From RSA9 sp036381195 (GTDB lineage: Bacteria; Gemmatimonadota; Gemmatimonadetes; Longimicrobiales; RSA9): a stretch of 64,000 nucleotides of DNA. Shown piece after piece: positions 1 through 9,307 of the stretch. Positions within the stretch are counted from its first letter, which is position 1, and the number at the start of each line of letters is the position of its first letter. The DNA is taken from positions 1 through 64,000 of the forward strand of contig DASVDH010000022.1 in assembly GCA_036381195.1 (NCBI GenBank), given 5' to 3'. The position numbers were made by a program, and so were the translations under genes. The notes under the pieces were generated by a model that saw nothing but the letters and a program-made list of their open reading frames with translations, was not told the DNA's origin and searched no databases.

Positions 1-437
1 AGGGTGAGGACGCCGTTGCCCACGCGGTGCCAGAAGTAGAGGACGCGGTGCGGCCCACCCATGAACCGGCTGCCGAAGACGGCGTCGGCCCGGCCGTCCA
101 GGATCGGCTCCAGCAGCCGCGGGATCTCCGCAGGGTCGTACTCGAGGTCCGCATCCTGGATGATCATCACGTCGCCGGTCGCGGCCCGGATCGCGGCGCG
201 CACGGCCGCCCCCTTCCCCCTGTTCTTCGGCTGGAGGATGAGGTGGTCGATGATGCCGGCTTCCGCGAGGCGCTCGAGGATGTCCCGCGTGCCATCGGTC
301 GAGCCGTCGTCCACGCACACGATCTCGATGTCGAGCGGGACGGCGCGCACGCGCTCGATGGCCTTCGCCACGTGCGCCGCCTCGTTGTAGACGGGCATGA
401 GTACGCTGATGCGGACCTGGTTCCAGCGCAGCGTCAT
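1..437 (-). CDS. Family 2 glycosyltransferase, DPM1/polyprenyl-phosphate type (3' end outside window)
   Basis: Transfers a sugar from a nucleotide donor, in this subfamily usually to a polyprenyl phosphate at the membrane. Only about 145 N-terminal residues are inside the window. They show the GT-A fold entry ISVLMPVYNE (residues 10-19), the donor-binding VDDGSTDGT (42-50), a DAD metal-binding motif (95-97) followed by LEYDP, and GSRFMGG (122-128). This order is typical of the dolichol-phosphate mannosyltransferase-like branch. The ATG overlaps the stop of the upstream response regulator as ATGA, so translation is probably coupled. Whether a C-terminal membrane domain follows cannot be seen. 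The family call is firm; the sugar and acceptor are unknown. Confidence 0.9.
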   Translation of the reverse strand, partial: MTLRWNQVRISVLMPVYNEAAHVAKAIERVRAVPLDIEIVCVDDGSTDGTRDILERLAEAGIIDHLILQPKNRGKGAAVRAAIRAATGDVMIIQDADLEYDPAEIPRLLEPILDGRADAVFGSRFMGGPHRVLYFWHRVGNGVLT

Positions 438-1804
438 GAGTCGGTGACTCCGTAGCGGTTCAGCTTGCGGTACAGGGTCGATGGATCGATCCCCAATACC
501 TCGGCGGCCCGCGCCTTGTTGCCGCCTTCCGCCTGGAGTACCCACATGATGTAGGCGCGCTCGATCACGTCCAGCGTGGGGTTCGCGGGCGGCCGGTCGG
601 CGACCAGCGGCGCGGCCGGCGCCTCCACGATCCTGCTGGGCAACGCCTCGGGGCCGATGACGTCCGTCGCCGTGATGACGGCAGCGCGCTCGAGCGCGTT
701 CTCGAGCTCGCGCACGTTGCCCGGCCAGTCGTAGCGCTGCATGGCCGCCAGGGCTTCCTCGCCCAGCCGCAGCGCGCGGCCGCCGCCGTTACGCTCACTC
801 GCGAGCCGCTGGAGGAAGTGGTCCGCCAGCAACGGCAGGTCGTCCAGCCGCTCGCGCAGCGGCGGGATGTGCAACGCGATCACGTTGAGGCGGTAGTAGA
901 GATCGCTGCGGAACGTGCCGCGGCGCATCTCGATCTCGAGGTCGCGGTTCGTCGCCGCGATCACGCGCACGTCGATCGAGACGGGCGCGGTGGCGCCCAC
1001 CGGGATCACCTCGCGCTCCTGCAGCGCCCGCAGCAGCTTGACCTGGAGCGCGGGGGACATCTCCGCGACCTCGTCCAGGAAGAACGTGCCGCCGCGGGCC
1101 GCCACCAGCAGGCCCTCCTTGTCCCTCACCGCGCCGGTGAAGCTGCCCTTGACGTGGCCGAACAGCTCGGATTCGAGCAGGGTCTCGGGCAGCGCACCGC
1201 AGTTGACGGAGACGAACGGCTTGCCCTCCCGGTCGGAGAGCGCGTGGATGTAGCGCGCGAGGATCTCCTTCCCGGTGCCGCTCTCGCCGGTGATGAGCAC
1301 GGTGGAGTCCGTGGGCGCGACCATCTCCGCGAGCTTGACTACCTCGACGAACGCGCGGCTTTTGCCCACAGGCCGCATGCCCCGGGACTGCTCGCGCCGG
1401 CGGATCTCGTGCTTGAGCGCCCGGTTCTCGCGCTTCAGCTCGCGCGTCTCGCCCGCGCGACGGCACAGCGCCACGAGGTCGCCGTTGCTGAACGGCTTTT
1501 GCAGATAGTAGAACGCCCCCTCGTTCACCGCCTGCACCGCGGATTGGAGCGAGGCCTGCGCCGTCATGAGGATGACGGGCACCTCGGGGTCTTCCTTGCG
1601 CAGCGTGGCGAGCAGCTCCAGGCCGTCCATGCCGGGCATGCGGATGTCGGTGAGGACGACGTCGGGGCGGAAATCGGCGAAGCGCTCGAGCGCCTCCCGC
1701 CCGCTCCGCGCGACCGCGACCTCGAAGCCCTCGCCCCGGAGCAGGATCTGGAGAGTGTGCAGGATTGCGGACTCGTCGTCCACGACGAGAACCCTCAACG
1801 CCAT
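434..1804 (-). CDS. Sigma-54-dependent response regulator, PilR/NtrC type
   Basis: A 456-residue transcription activator. The receiver domain holds VVDDE and phospho-acceptor Asp53 (LTDIRMPG). A sigma-54-interacting AAA+ domain follows, with Walker A GESGTGKE and the loop GSFTGA, a conservative variant of GAFTGA. The C-terminus is a Fis-type helix-turn-helix (NKARAAEVLGIDPSTLYRKL). The reading frame is open further upstream, but the ATG at 1804 is preceded by GGAGGG about 12 bases away and begins directly with the receiver strand. Its kinase partner ends 4 bases upstream, so the two form an operon. The kinase layout resembles PilS, and pilus motor genes lie 14 kb away, so a PilR role is plausible but not shown. 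Confidence 0.92.
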   Translation of the reverse strand: MALRVLVVDDESAILHTLQILLRGEGFEVAVARSGREALERFADFRPDVVLTDIRMPGMDGLELLATLRKEDPEVPVILMTAQASLQSAVQAVNEGAFYYLQKPFSNGDLVALCRRAGETRELKRENRALKHEIRRREQSRGMRPVGKSRAFVEVVKLAEMVAPTDSTVLITGESGTGKEILARYIHALSDREGKPFVSVNCGALPETLLESELFGHVKGSFTGAVRDKEGLLVAARGGTFFLDEVAEMSPALQVKLLRALQEREVIPVGATAPVSIDVRVIAATNRDLEIEMRRGTFRSDLYYRLNVIALHIPPLRERLDDLPLLADHFLQRLASERNGGGRALRLGEEALAAMQRYDWPGNVRELENALERAAVITATDVIGPEALPSRIVEAPAAPLVADRPPANPTLDVIERAYIMWVLQAEGGNKARAAEVLGIDPSTLYRKLNRYGVTDS

Positions 1805-1808
1805 CGAC

Positions 1809-3440
1809 TCAAGCCCTCCGATCGGCCGGCAGCCCGTTCCGCCGCGCCGGCAAGTAAACGGTGAATTGCGTGCCCTGCCCCGCACCGCCGTCCACCAGGA
1901 TCGCGCCGTGATGGGCCTGGACCGCCCGGTGCACGAGCGCGAGGCCGAGCCCCGTGCCGCCCCGGCGCGTGCTGAAGAACGGATCGAAGATGCGCGGGAT
2001 GTCCTCGGCGCGGATGCCGGCCCCGTTGTCCCGGACGGCGAGCCGCACGGGCGCCGGGACGCGCACCCCGGGCGGCAGCTCCGGCTCCGAGACGCGCCCG
2101 AGCTCGACGCGCACGACCCCCTGGGCCCCCGCGTGCTGGACGGCGTTGAGCACCAGATTGAACACGGTCCGGTGGAGCAGGTCTGCGTCGCCCTCGATCA
2201 GCAGCGGCTCCCCCGGCGCGACGAACTCGATGCACGCTGCGCCCGCCTCCGGATGCTGCTTGACCAGGCCGATCGCTTCGCGCGCCACCACGCCGAGGTC
2301 CACCGTGCCGTACCCTCGCACCTCGACGCGGCTGAACTCGATGAACTCCGAGAGGAGCCGGCTCAGCCGGTCCGACTCGGAGACGACCAGCTCCTTCAGC
2401 ACCGTCTGGTCTTCGGAAGAAAGCTCGCCGCCCGCGAGCTGCTCGACGGCGCTGCGGATCGATGCGAGCGGGTTCTTGATCTCGTGGGCCAGTGACGCCG
2501 CCAGCTCGGCCACCGCCTTCAGCCGCTCCGCACGCCGGTTCAGCTCCTCGACCCTCTTACCATCCGTGATGTCCTGGAACACGACCGTCACCCAGGGGCC
2601 GTCCTCCCGCACGATGACCGTCGTGCGCACGCCCAGGATGCGCTCCGGCCCGCCGGCCGCGAGCCGGACCTCCTCCCGCCGGATCGGCCCGCACTGCGCC
2701 GCCGTCCTGCGCACGAGCGCCGCCATTTCCGGGACCCACCGCTCCAGCTCCTCCAGCACGGGCCGGCCCAACCACCCGCGCGCGGGCAGGGCCAGGATCC
2801 GCTCCGCCGCTGGGTTCAGGTAGACCAGCCGGCCGACGGCGTCCACCGTCACCACGCCGGTCTCCATCGCGCCCAGAATGTCGCTGGTCTCCGCACGGAG
2901 CTGCCGCAGCTCCGTGCGGGCCTCACCCAGCTCCGCCCCCGCGCGGCGCACCCGGTCCGCCAGGTAGCCCGTCGCCAGGGCGACCGCCGCGAACAGCACC
3001 GCCTGCACCGCCAGACTCGCGGGCGGGGCGGCCTCGGTCAGCAGCACGGCCTGACCGACGTAGAGAGCGCTCGCCAGCCCGCCCATCAGCACGCCGCCGG
3101 GCAGCGGGAGCAGCAACGCGCCCGCCGCGATCACGAGGATGTAGAGCGGGACGAAGTCGCTCTCCGCCCCCCCGGTCACATGCACGACGACGGTGACCAG
3201 CAGCGTGTCGAACGCCACCTGGCCGTACAGGAACGCGCGCCCCGGCTGGCGGCCGCGCAGGTGCGTGTGCCACACGCCGCCCAGCGTCGCCACGAGCGCC
3301 AGCAGGAACAGCAGCGTGACGAGCCGGGTCGTCGCCGGCTCCGTGTCCGGCCAGACCAGCAGCGCGGCGAGGAACACACCGGCCACCACAGTGAGGCGGC
3401 CGAGGTAGAGCCAGCGGAGCAGACCTCGGGGCTGACCCAT
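1809..3440 (-). CDS. Membrane sensor histidine kinase, PilS-like
   Basis: A 543-residue sensor kinase. About six hydrophobic segments fill residues 12-162 without a large periplasmic loop, as in PilS. A coiled stretch leads to a PAS domain (about 185-295, with GVVTVDAVGRLVYLNPAAER), then the dimerisation/phospho-acceptor helix with His319 (SLAHEIKNPLASIRS) and a HATPase domain with N box (NLVLNAVQHA), DNGAGI and GTGLGLA. It should phosphorylate the sigma-54 regulator encoded 4 bases downstream. No clear Shine-Dalgarno precedes the ATG. The class call is strong; the stimulus is unknown. Confidence 0.92.
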   Translation of the reverse strand: MGQPRGLLRWLYLGRLTVVAGVFLAALLVWPDTEPATTRLVTLLFLLALVATLGGVWHTHLRGRQPGRAFLYGQVAFDTLLVTVVVHVTGGAESDFVPLYILVIAAGALLLPLPGGVLMGGLASALYVGQAVLLTEAAPPASLAVQAVLFAAVALATGYLADRVRRAGAELGEARTELRQLRAETSDILGAMETGVVTVDAVGRLVYLNPAAERILALPARGWLGRPVLEELERWVPEMAALVRRTAAQCGPIRREEVRLAAGGPERILGVRTTVIVREDGPWVTVVFQDITDGKRVEELNRRAERLKAVAELAASLAHEIKNPLASIRSAVEQLAGGELSSEDQTVLKELVVSESDRLSRLLSEFIEFSRVEVRGYGTVDLGVVAREAIGLVKQHPEAGAACIEFVAPGEPLLIEGDADLLHRTVFNLVLNAVQHAGAQGVVRVELGRVSEPELPPGVRVPAPVRLAVRDNGAGIRAEDIPRIFDPFFSTRRGGTGLGLALVHRAVQAHHGAILVDGGAGQGTQFTVYLPARRNGLPADRRA

Positions 3441-4390
3441 GCAGAAAAGAATGCGTGCCTATCCGGGGAGGAGCGCCGGCAGGATCGGCCGGCGAACGGA
3501 AGGACCGCGAGAACCTAGCGCCTCGTGTTGCAGGATGCAAGGGCCGGGTATTGCAAAACGAAAGACGTCCCGCGCCGGGCCCCCGCCCGCGCGCGCCCGC
3601 CAAGGATTCAGCCGGGCCGTGGACGCGGAGCGTGCGCCTCGATCCGACCCTTGCCCGGGCGCCGCCGCAAGCGGGATCGGGGCACGGTGATGGGGCCAAG
3701 GGCGACGCGGCACGGGTCCGTGCCGCGCCGGGCGCCGCTGTTCCCGCTCCGGGCGACCGAGCCGCGGACACACTCCCTGGACGCCGCCGGCGCCAGCCGC
3801 GGCGGCAGGGGGCGCGCGTTCACCCCACGCCTCGCCGCCAGACCCGGCCCTGCCGAATCGACGCCCGCCGTCCGGCCCGAGGCCACGACGGCGGCACGCC
3901 GGCCCCGCGCCCGCCGAATCCGCCGGCAGTCCGCTGCCGGCGGCGACGGCATCCGGCGCAGTCGTTGCGGCTTCCGGGCTTCAGGACGAGGCGTGTGGGC
4001 CCATGCGACGGCGGCGTGGCCGCACGCGCCTTGCCGGGACATCGGGGGAGGAGGCGAGGGTCGCCTATGGCGAGGAGGGAGTTGGGGCTGCCGTGGCCGC
4101 TGCGCACCGCGGGTCGGCCGTCCTCGGAGGCGGAAGCCGCGGGCGAAGCAGACGAGCCGGGGGAGCCATGGGGATCACGCGGGTGGGTCGGGCTGGCCTG
4201 GCCGGCGCCCGCGGTGGAGGAGCGCCGGTCGGCTGCCGCCGGCGCGCCACGGGATGCGGGGCGCCGGCCGGGGGCCGGTCCGGCGCCAGGCGCGGGTGCG
4301 CCGGGGCGACCCGTGCCGCTGCACGGAACGGGGTTGGACACGGGGCCGGCATCGCCCGGGCCCGGCGGGAAGGAGTCTGGAGGAGTCGTC
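3441..4390. other. Long intergenic region without a credible gene
   Basis: This 950-base stretch separates the divergent kinase and ATP-grasp genes. Every frame through it gives Arg/Pro/Ala/Gly-rich translations typical of non-coding high-GC DNA. None has a recognisable domain, and none has a ribosome binding site in a convincing place. The only AT-richer spot is about 3531-3562, where TTGCAGGATGCAA (a 5+3+5 inverted repeat) is followed by another TTGCA. It may hold the kinase promoter or an operator. Confidence 0.5.
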
Positions 4391-5443
4391 ATGGAGGGTG
4401 CGCCGGCGGCGCGGAGCGGCCCGAGCGTGCTGGATTTGTGCGTGGGGCAGCGGGAGGACGGGGATGAGTTCCTTTGCTGGCTGCGCGAGGCGTGCGCGCT
4501 GCGGGGCCTGAGCTGCGAGGTGGCGCATGAAGGGGTGGTCGAGGAGCTGAGGCGGGAGCTGTGCGGAGGCCGGCTGAAGGTGCGCGTCCTGCTCGACCTG
4601 ACGGCGGCGTGGGGGCAGGAGGACGATCCGTACGTGCGACTCTGTTACGCGGTGAAGGACTGTGGCGGCCGGGTCATCGACGATCCGGATGCGGCCGCCG
4701 TGGCGGACCACAAGGCGGCGACGCACCACCTGCTCGTGCGCGCGGGGCTGCCGGTCCCGCCCACGGTGGTGCTGCGGCGCTGGACGGCGGACCGGCCGCT
4801 GACGCCAGAAGAGCGGGCGATCCTGGGCGACCTGGTGGTGATCAAGCCGGCGCGCGGCTGGGGCTGGCGCGGGGTGGTGCTGGGCGCGCCGCCGGAGCCG
4901 GAAGCGATCGCGCGGGCGCGGGACCACGACCGGGGCGACGACTACCTCGTGCAGCGGCAGGTCAGGTACGCCCGCCTGCCGGACGACGAGGGCCGTGAAC
5001 GCCCCGCATGGTGGCGCGTGTTCTCGATCTTCGGGGAGGTGATCCCGTGCTGGTGGAGCCCGGAGACGTGTGAGTACCGGCAGGTGAGCCTGCGCGAGAT
5101 GTGGCGGCACGACCTGCTGCCGCTGGCCCGCCTCGCCGCGGAGGTCGGGCGGCTCACGGGCATGGACTTCTTTTCCACGGAGATCTGTCTGGCGGACGAG
5201 GTCGCCCTGCCGGGAACGCTCTACACGGCCGGCGGCCGGCCGTTCTACGTCATCGATTACGTCAACGACCAGTGCGACCTGCGCGTCCAGAGCCGCCACC
5301 CCACTGCGCCGCCGGACGGTGTGGTGCGCCACCTGGCCGAGCGGTTCGCGGAGCTGACCTGGCGCGAGCGGCACGGCCTGCCGCTGAACGGGCATCGCAC
5401 CCTGTGGCTGCGCCGCGCGGCGGACGGCGACCCGAGTCTCTGA
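4391..5443 (+). CDS. ATP-grasp domain protein (RimK/carboxylate-amine ligase-like)
   Basis: A 350-residue protein probably joining a carboxylate to an amine using ATP. An N-terminal domain (about 1-110) precedes the ATP-grasp core: HKAATHHLLVRAGLPVPPT marks the start of the lid region, VIKPARGWGWRG carries the ATP-binding Lys and loop, and the acidic metal-binding end is FYVIDYVNDQCD. The ATG at 4391 is chosen because GGAGGAG lies 5 bases upstream. The frame is open for more than 900 bases further upstream, but that part looks non-coding. The gene stands alone, with a repeat cluster just after it, so the substrate cannot be inferred. Confidence 0.8.
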   Translation: MEGAPAARSGPSVLDLCVGQREDGDEFLCWLREACALRGLSCEVAHEGVVEELRRELCGGRLKVRVLLDLTAAWGQEDDPYVRLCYAVKDCGGRVIDDPDAAAVADHKAATHHLLVRAGLPVPPTVVLRRWTADRPLTPEERAILGDLVVIKPARGWGWRGVVLGAPPEPEAIARARDHDRGDDYLVQRQVRYARLPDDEGRERPAWWRVFSIFGEVIPCWWSPETCEYRQVSLREMWRHDLLPLARLAAEVGRLTGMDFFSTEICLADEVALPGTLYTAGGRPFYVIDYVNDQCDLRVQSRHPTAPPDGVVRHLAERFAELTWRERHGLPLNGHRTLWLRRAADGDPSL

Positions 5444-5450
5444 CGGCTGA

Positions 5451-5559
5451 GTACGTGCACGTGCACGAGGTACGTGCACGAGTACGAGCACGAGGTAGGT
5501 GCATGTTAACGTACACGTACTCGTACTCGTGCACGTGCACGTACTCGTGCACGTTATCG
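5451..5559. repeat. Palindromic GTGCAC/GTACGAG low-complexity repeat
   Basis: About 109 bases built almost only from GTAC, GTGCAC, ACGAG and their complements. A perfect 17-base inverted pair, ACGTGCACGAGTACGAG at 5472-5488 and its complement at 5520-5536, is separated by 31 bases containing GTTAAC. The flanks carry more degenerate copies, so one large cruciform or RNA hairpin could form. It begins 8 bases after the ATP-grasp stop and abuts a truncated gene. Composition and style resemble the inverted repeats around the S23-family gene near 36 kb, though the units differ (ACGTGCACG against GTACGC). Confidence 0.85.
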
Positions 5560-5895
5560 AGCCTGGTGAGCCGCACGCCGAAGATGGCGGCCGTCTCCGC
5601 CATCTCGAGCGGCGAGTCCCAGCCGTCCAGGCCGGCCGCGAGCTGTGAGACCACCTCCCGTGACGACGGCGTCGACGCCCTCGCAGGCCGCCGCGAGCGA
5701 AGGCGGGTCCTCGAGATCGCCGAATACGGGCTGCGCACCCTCATCCGCGAGCGGCTGGAAGCGGGAACCGGGCCGCACGAGGATGCGTACGACTTCGCCA
5801 CGGGCGAGAAGGCGTCGCGCCACCAGGCTGCCGAGCTGGCCGGTCGCACCTGCAACGAGGATCGTGGCCACTCCTGGCGGGGGCGGTAGATTCAT
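5554..5895 (-). pseudogene. Truncated NmrA/atypical SDR-like NAD(P)-binding protein
   Basis: Residues 10-75 are a good Rossmann N-terminus: ILVAGATGQLG (dinucleotide loop), LVARRLLARGEVVRILVR and FGDLEDPPSLAAACEGVDAV, as in NmrA-like and atypical short-chain dehydrogenases. After VDAVVT the translation turns into Arg/Gly-rich sequence and stops at 113 residues, where family members run to 250-300. In another frame the same DNA reads DGWDSPLEMAETAAIFGVRL, which looks protein-like, so a frameshift or deletion junction is likely. The broken end touches the palindromic repeat at 5451-5559. Probably a remnant; a short functional protein is unlikely. Confidence 0.6.
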
Positions 5896-6068
5896 ACACT
5901 CCGCCCGTACGCGTCCAGAATCAGTCGCGGCACGACGCCGCGCGCTGGTCCATCATTTGCCCGATCCACGCCGCCCCGCACGACAGCCCTCGGCCGTTTT
6001 CCGCGCAGGTTCGACAGGCGTGCGGGAGTCGGCGTACGCCGTCGGGATAGACCAGGAGGGGACGCACT

Positions 6069-9000
6069 ATGGATGATGACCGAATCGGCCGCGGCCTCAA
6101 CGCGCACGGGCCGCGCCGGCTGGCGGCGGCGCTCGCGTCACTGGTCCTCGCGGCCGTCCTCTTTCCCGGACAGGCATCTGCGCAGTATTTCGGTCGCAGC
6201 AAGGTCCAGTACGACCGCTTCGACTTTCGCGTGCTCCACACGCCGCACTTCGACCTGCACCACTACCCGCCGGCGGAGGAGCCGGCCGCGGACGCTGCCA
6301 GGATGGCGGAGCGGTGGTACGGGCGGATCGCGGGCGTGTTCGGCCACGACCTGACGGGGAAGACGCCGATCATCCTGTACGCGGACCACCCCGACTTCCA
6401 GCAGACCAACGTCGTCGGCGGGATGATCGGCGAGGGGACGGGCGGCGTCACGGAGGCGCTGCGGGAGCGGGTGACCCTGCCGCTCACCGGCGTGTACCGG
6501 GAGAACGACCACGTGCTCGGTCACGAGCTGGTGCACGCGTTCCAGTACGACCTGGCGACCTCGCCCCTCGGGGGCGGATTCGAGGGATTGGGGCGGCTGC
6601 CGTTGTGGGTGATCGAGGGGCTGGCGGAGTACCTCTCCCTCGGCCGCGATGACCCGCACACGGCCATGTGGTTGCGAGATGCCGTGCTGCGCGGCGACAT
6701 GCCGACGATCGCGCAACTGACGCGTGATCCGCGCTACTTCCCGTACCGCTTCGGCCACGCGCTGTGGGCGTACATCGGCGGGCGCTGGAGCGACTCGACT
6801 GCGGCGGCTCTGTTCCGCGCGGCGGTGCGCGAGGGTTGGGAACCCGCGCTGGCGAAGGTGCTGCGCACGAACAGCGCCGAGTTGTCGCGGGAATGGCACG
6901 CCGCCATTCGGGAGGCCTACTTCCACGCGATGCAGGGCCGCACCGCTCCCGCGGACGCGGGCGAGCGCCTCATCCCCGTGCGCGAGCCGGGCGAGATGAA
7001 CCTCTCGCCGGTGCTGAGCCCCGACGGGCGCTACGTCGCGTTCTTCTCGGAGCGCGGGCTCTTCACCGTGGAGATCTGGGTGGCCGACGCGCGGACGGGG
7101 AAAGTGCTGCGGAAGCTGGCCGGCCCGAACACAGACACGCACTTCGACGCGATCAGCTTCATCAACTCGGCGGGAACGTGGTCGCCGGACGGGCGGAAGT
7201 TCGCCTTCGTGGCGATCGCGGAGGGTGACAACCAGCTCGCGGTGCTGGACGTCGCGTCGGGCGATGTCGAGCGGATTCCGGTACCGGGCGTGGGCGCGAT
7301 CTCGGGGCCGGCATGGTCGCCAGACAGCCGGAGCATCGCGTTCTCCGGCATGGCCGGCGGCGTGAGCGACCTGTACGTGCTGGACGTGGAGAGCGGCGCG
7401 GTCCGGCAGCTCACGCGGGACCGGCACGCGGATCTGCAGCCGGCGTGGTCGCCGGACGGCCGCACGCTGGCGTTCGTGACGGACCGGGGCGCCGCAACGG
7501 ACTTCGAGCGTCTGGCCTACGGCCCGCCGCGGCTCGCGCGGATCGCTGCCGGCGGCGGCGAAGTGGAGCTGCTGACCGTGTTCGAGGGGGCGAAGCACCT
7601 GAGCCCGCAGTTCTCGCCGGACGGCGCGGCCCTGTACTTCGTCTCGGACCGCGAGGGGTTCAGCGACATCTACCGGCTCGACCTCCGGAGCGGCGAGGTG
7701 TTCCAGGTGACGCGGCTCGCGACGGGCGTGAGCGGCATCACCGCGCTGGCGCCGGCGCTCTCCATCTCCTCGCGCACGGGCCGCCTCGCGTTCTCCGTGT
7801 TCGAGAGCCGCGGCTACGGCATCTACGCGCTGGACCCGGCGGCGGCGCAGGGCGAACGGGTGCCGCAGGGCGACATGAAGGCCGCCGTCGCGGGTGCGCT
7901 GCCGCCGGCGAACGCAGAGACACGGGTCGGCACGTACCTGGCCGATCCCCTCGCCTGGCTGCCGGCGCCGCAGCTCTACGAGGTGACGGATTACCGGCCT
8001 TCGCTCGGGCTCGACTACGTCGGCGCGCCGACGGTCGGCGTGGGAACGGGGAGCCTGGGCACCTACCTGGGCGGCAGCGCGGCGCTGTACTTCGGGGACA
8101 TGCTGGGCAACCGCACGCTGGGCGTGAGCGCGTTCGCCGCAGGCACGCCGAAGGACCTCGGCGGCGAGGTCTTCTACGTGAACCGCTCCCGGCGCTGGAA
8201 CTGGCTGGTGGGGGGCGGCCGCGTGCCGTACCTGACCGGCTTCACCACGCTGGAAAGCGGGGTCGTGGACGTGGACGGCCAGCCGGTGCTCGGCCGGCGG
8301 ATCTCACAGTACCGGGAGCGCACCTACTACGACCAGGCGCTGGTCGGGACGCAGTACCCGTTCTCGACCACGCGCCGCGTCGAGCTGACCGGCGGCTACG
8401 TGCACATGGGCTTCGACCGCGAAGTCGAGGAGACGGTGCTCGTCGGAGGCACGGAGGTCGCCCGCGAAACGCGGGAGCTGCCGGCGCCGGAGGGCGTGCA
8501 CCTCGCGCAGGTCTCGGCCGCGCTGGTCGGAGACGACTCCTACTTCGGGTTCACCTCGCCCATCTCGGGCGGGCGCTACAGGCTGGAGGTGTCCCCGCGC
8601 ATCGGCACGCTCAACTACCAGACCCTCCTCGCCGACTGGCGGCGCTACTTCTTCCGCGCGCCCGTCACGCTCGCGCTGCGTGGTCTCCACTACGGGCGCT
8701 ACGGCAAGGATGCGGACAGCGACCGGCTGACCCCGTTGTTCCTGGGCGAGCAGACCCTGGTCCGTGGTTACAGCTTCGGCTCGTTCGACGCGGGCGAGTG
8801 CAGTGGGTCCTCGACGTGTCCCGAGTTCGATCGCCTGATCGGCAGCCGGATCGCCGTGGCGAACCTCGAGCTGCGCGTGCCGCTGTTCGGCACCAGCCAG
8901 TTCGGGCTGATCCCCCTCCCCGCCCTGCCGACCGAGCTGAGCGTCTTCCTGGACGCGGGCGCGGCCTGGACGGGCGATGAAGGCGTGGAGTTCGACCTGG

Positions 9001-9158
9001 CTCGGCGCTCCGCCGAGCGTACGCCGGTGTTCAGCACCGGGATCAGCGCGCGAGTGAACCTGCTCGGCTACCTGGTGCTCGAGGCGTACTACGCCTACCC
9101 CTTCCAGCGGCCGGACAAGGGCTGGCACTGGGGCTTCCAGATCGCGCCCGGCTGGTGA
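6069..9158 (+). CDS. Gluzincin-like peptidase, beta-propeller and Omp85-like barrel fusion
   Basis: A 1029-residue exported protein. An Ala-rich signal peptide ends near QASAQYF (about residue 37). Residues 40-290 form a peptidase MA-like domain with HELVHAFQY and a downstream Glu in IEGLAEYLSLG, the zinc-ligand arrangement of gluzincins. Residues about 300-600 carry TolB/PD40-type propeller repeats (LSPDGRYVAFFS, WSPDGRKFAFV, WSPDSRSIAFS, WSPDGRTLAFV, FSPDGAALYFVS). The last 400 residues look like an outer-membrane barrel, with VRGYSFGSF matching the (V/I)RGY motif of Omp85 proteins and a C-terminal aromatic-rich strand. AGGAGGGG lies 7 bases before the ATG. Outer-membrane proteolysis or self-display is an inference. 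Confidence 0.85.
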   Translation: MDDDRIGRGLNAHGPRRLAAALASLVLAAVLFPGQASAQYFGRSKVQYDRFDFRVLHTPHFDLHHYPPAEEPAADAARMAERWYGRIAGVFGHDLTGKTPIILYADHPDFQQTNVVGGMIGEGTGGVTEALRERVTLPLTGVYRENDHVLGHELVHAFQYDLATSPLGGGFEGLGRLPLWVIEGLAEYLSLGRDDPHTAMWLRDAVLRGDMPTIAQLTRDPRYFPYRFGHALWAYIGGRWSDSTAAALFRAAVREGWEPALAKVLRTNSAELSREWHAAIREAYFHAMQGRTAPADAGERLIPVREPGEMNLSPVLSPDGRYVAFFSERGLFTVEIWVADARTGKVLRKLAGPNTDTHFDAISFINSAGTWSPDGRKFAFVAIAEGDNQLAVLDVASGDVERIPVPGVGAISGPAWSPDSRSIAFSGMAGGVSDLYVLDVESGAVRQLTRDRHADLQPAWSPDGRTLAFVTDRGAATDFERLAYGPPRLARIAAGGGEVELLTVFEGAKHLSPQFSPDGAALYFVSDREGFSDIYRLDLRSGEVFQVTRLATGVSGITALAPALSISSRTGRLAFSVFESRGYGIYALDPAAAQGERVPQGDMKAAVAGALPPANAETRVGTYLADPLAWLPAPQLYEVTDYRPSLGLDYVGAPTVGVGTGSLGTYLGGSAALYFGDMLGNRTLGVSAFAAGTPKDLGGEVFYVNRSRRWNWLVGGGRVPYLTGFTTLESGVVDVDGQPVLGRRISQYRERTYYDQALVGTQYPFSTTRRVELTGGYVHMGFDREVEETVLVGGTEVARETRELPAPEGVHLAQVSAALVGDDSYFGFTSPISGGRYRLEVSPRIGTLNYQTLLADWRRYFFRAPVTLALRGLHYGRYGKDADSDRLTPLFLGEQTLVRGYSFGSFDAGECSGSSTCPEFDRLIGSRIAVANLELRVPLFGTSQFGLIPLPALPTELSVFLDAGAAWTGDEGVEFDLARRSAERTPVFSTGISARVNLLGYLVLEAYYAYPFQRPDKGWHWGFQIAPGW

Positions 9159-9307
9159 TGCCGGCGGGAGTCCCTGCGCTCATTGCCCCGGGCGTCCTTG
9201 CTCGCACGCGGTGGGATGGAGGAGCAGCCAGGTCGGGGGGTCGGACGCGCCGCGTCCTGCCTGCGGGGACGCTCCGGCCCCGAGAGAGGGGAAGGGGCGT
9301 CGGAGCC

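Noticed and set aside
3455..4390. Several overlapping open frames before the ATP-grasp gene
   Set aside because: Low-complexity Arg/Pro/Gly translations without domains; the ATP-grasp start at 4391 has its own ribosome binding site.
5451..5559. Palindromic repeat considered as a CRISPR repeat or replication origin
   Set aside because: No spacer structure, no DnaA boxes and no replication initiator gene nearby.
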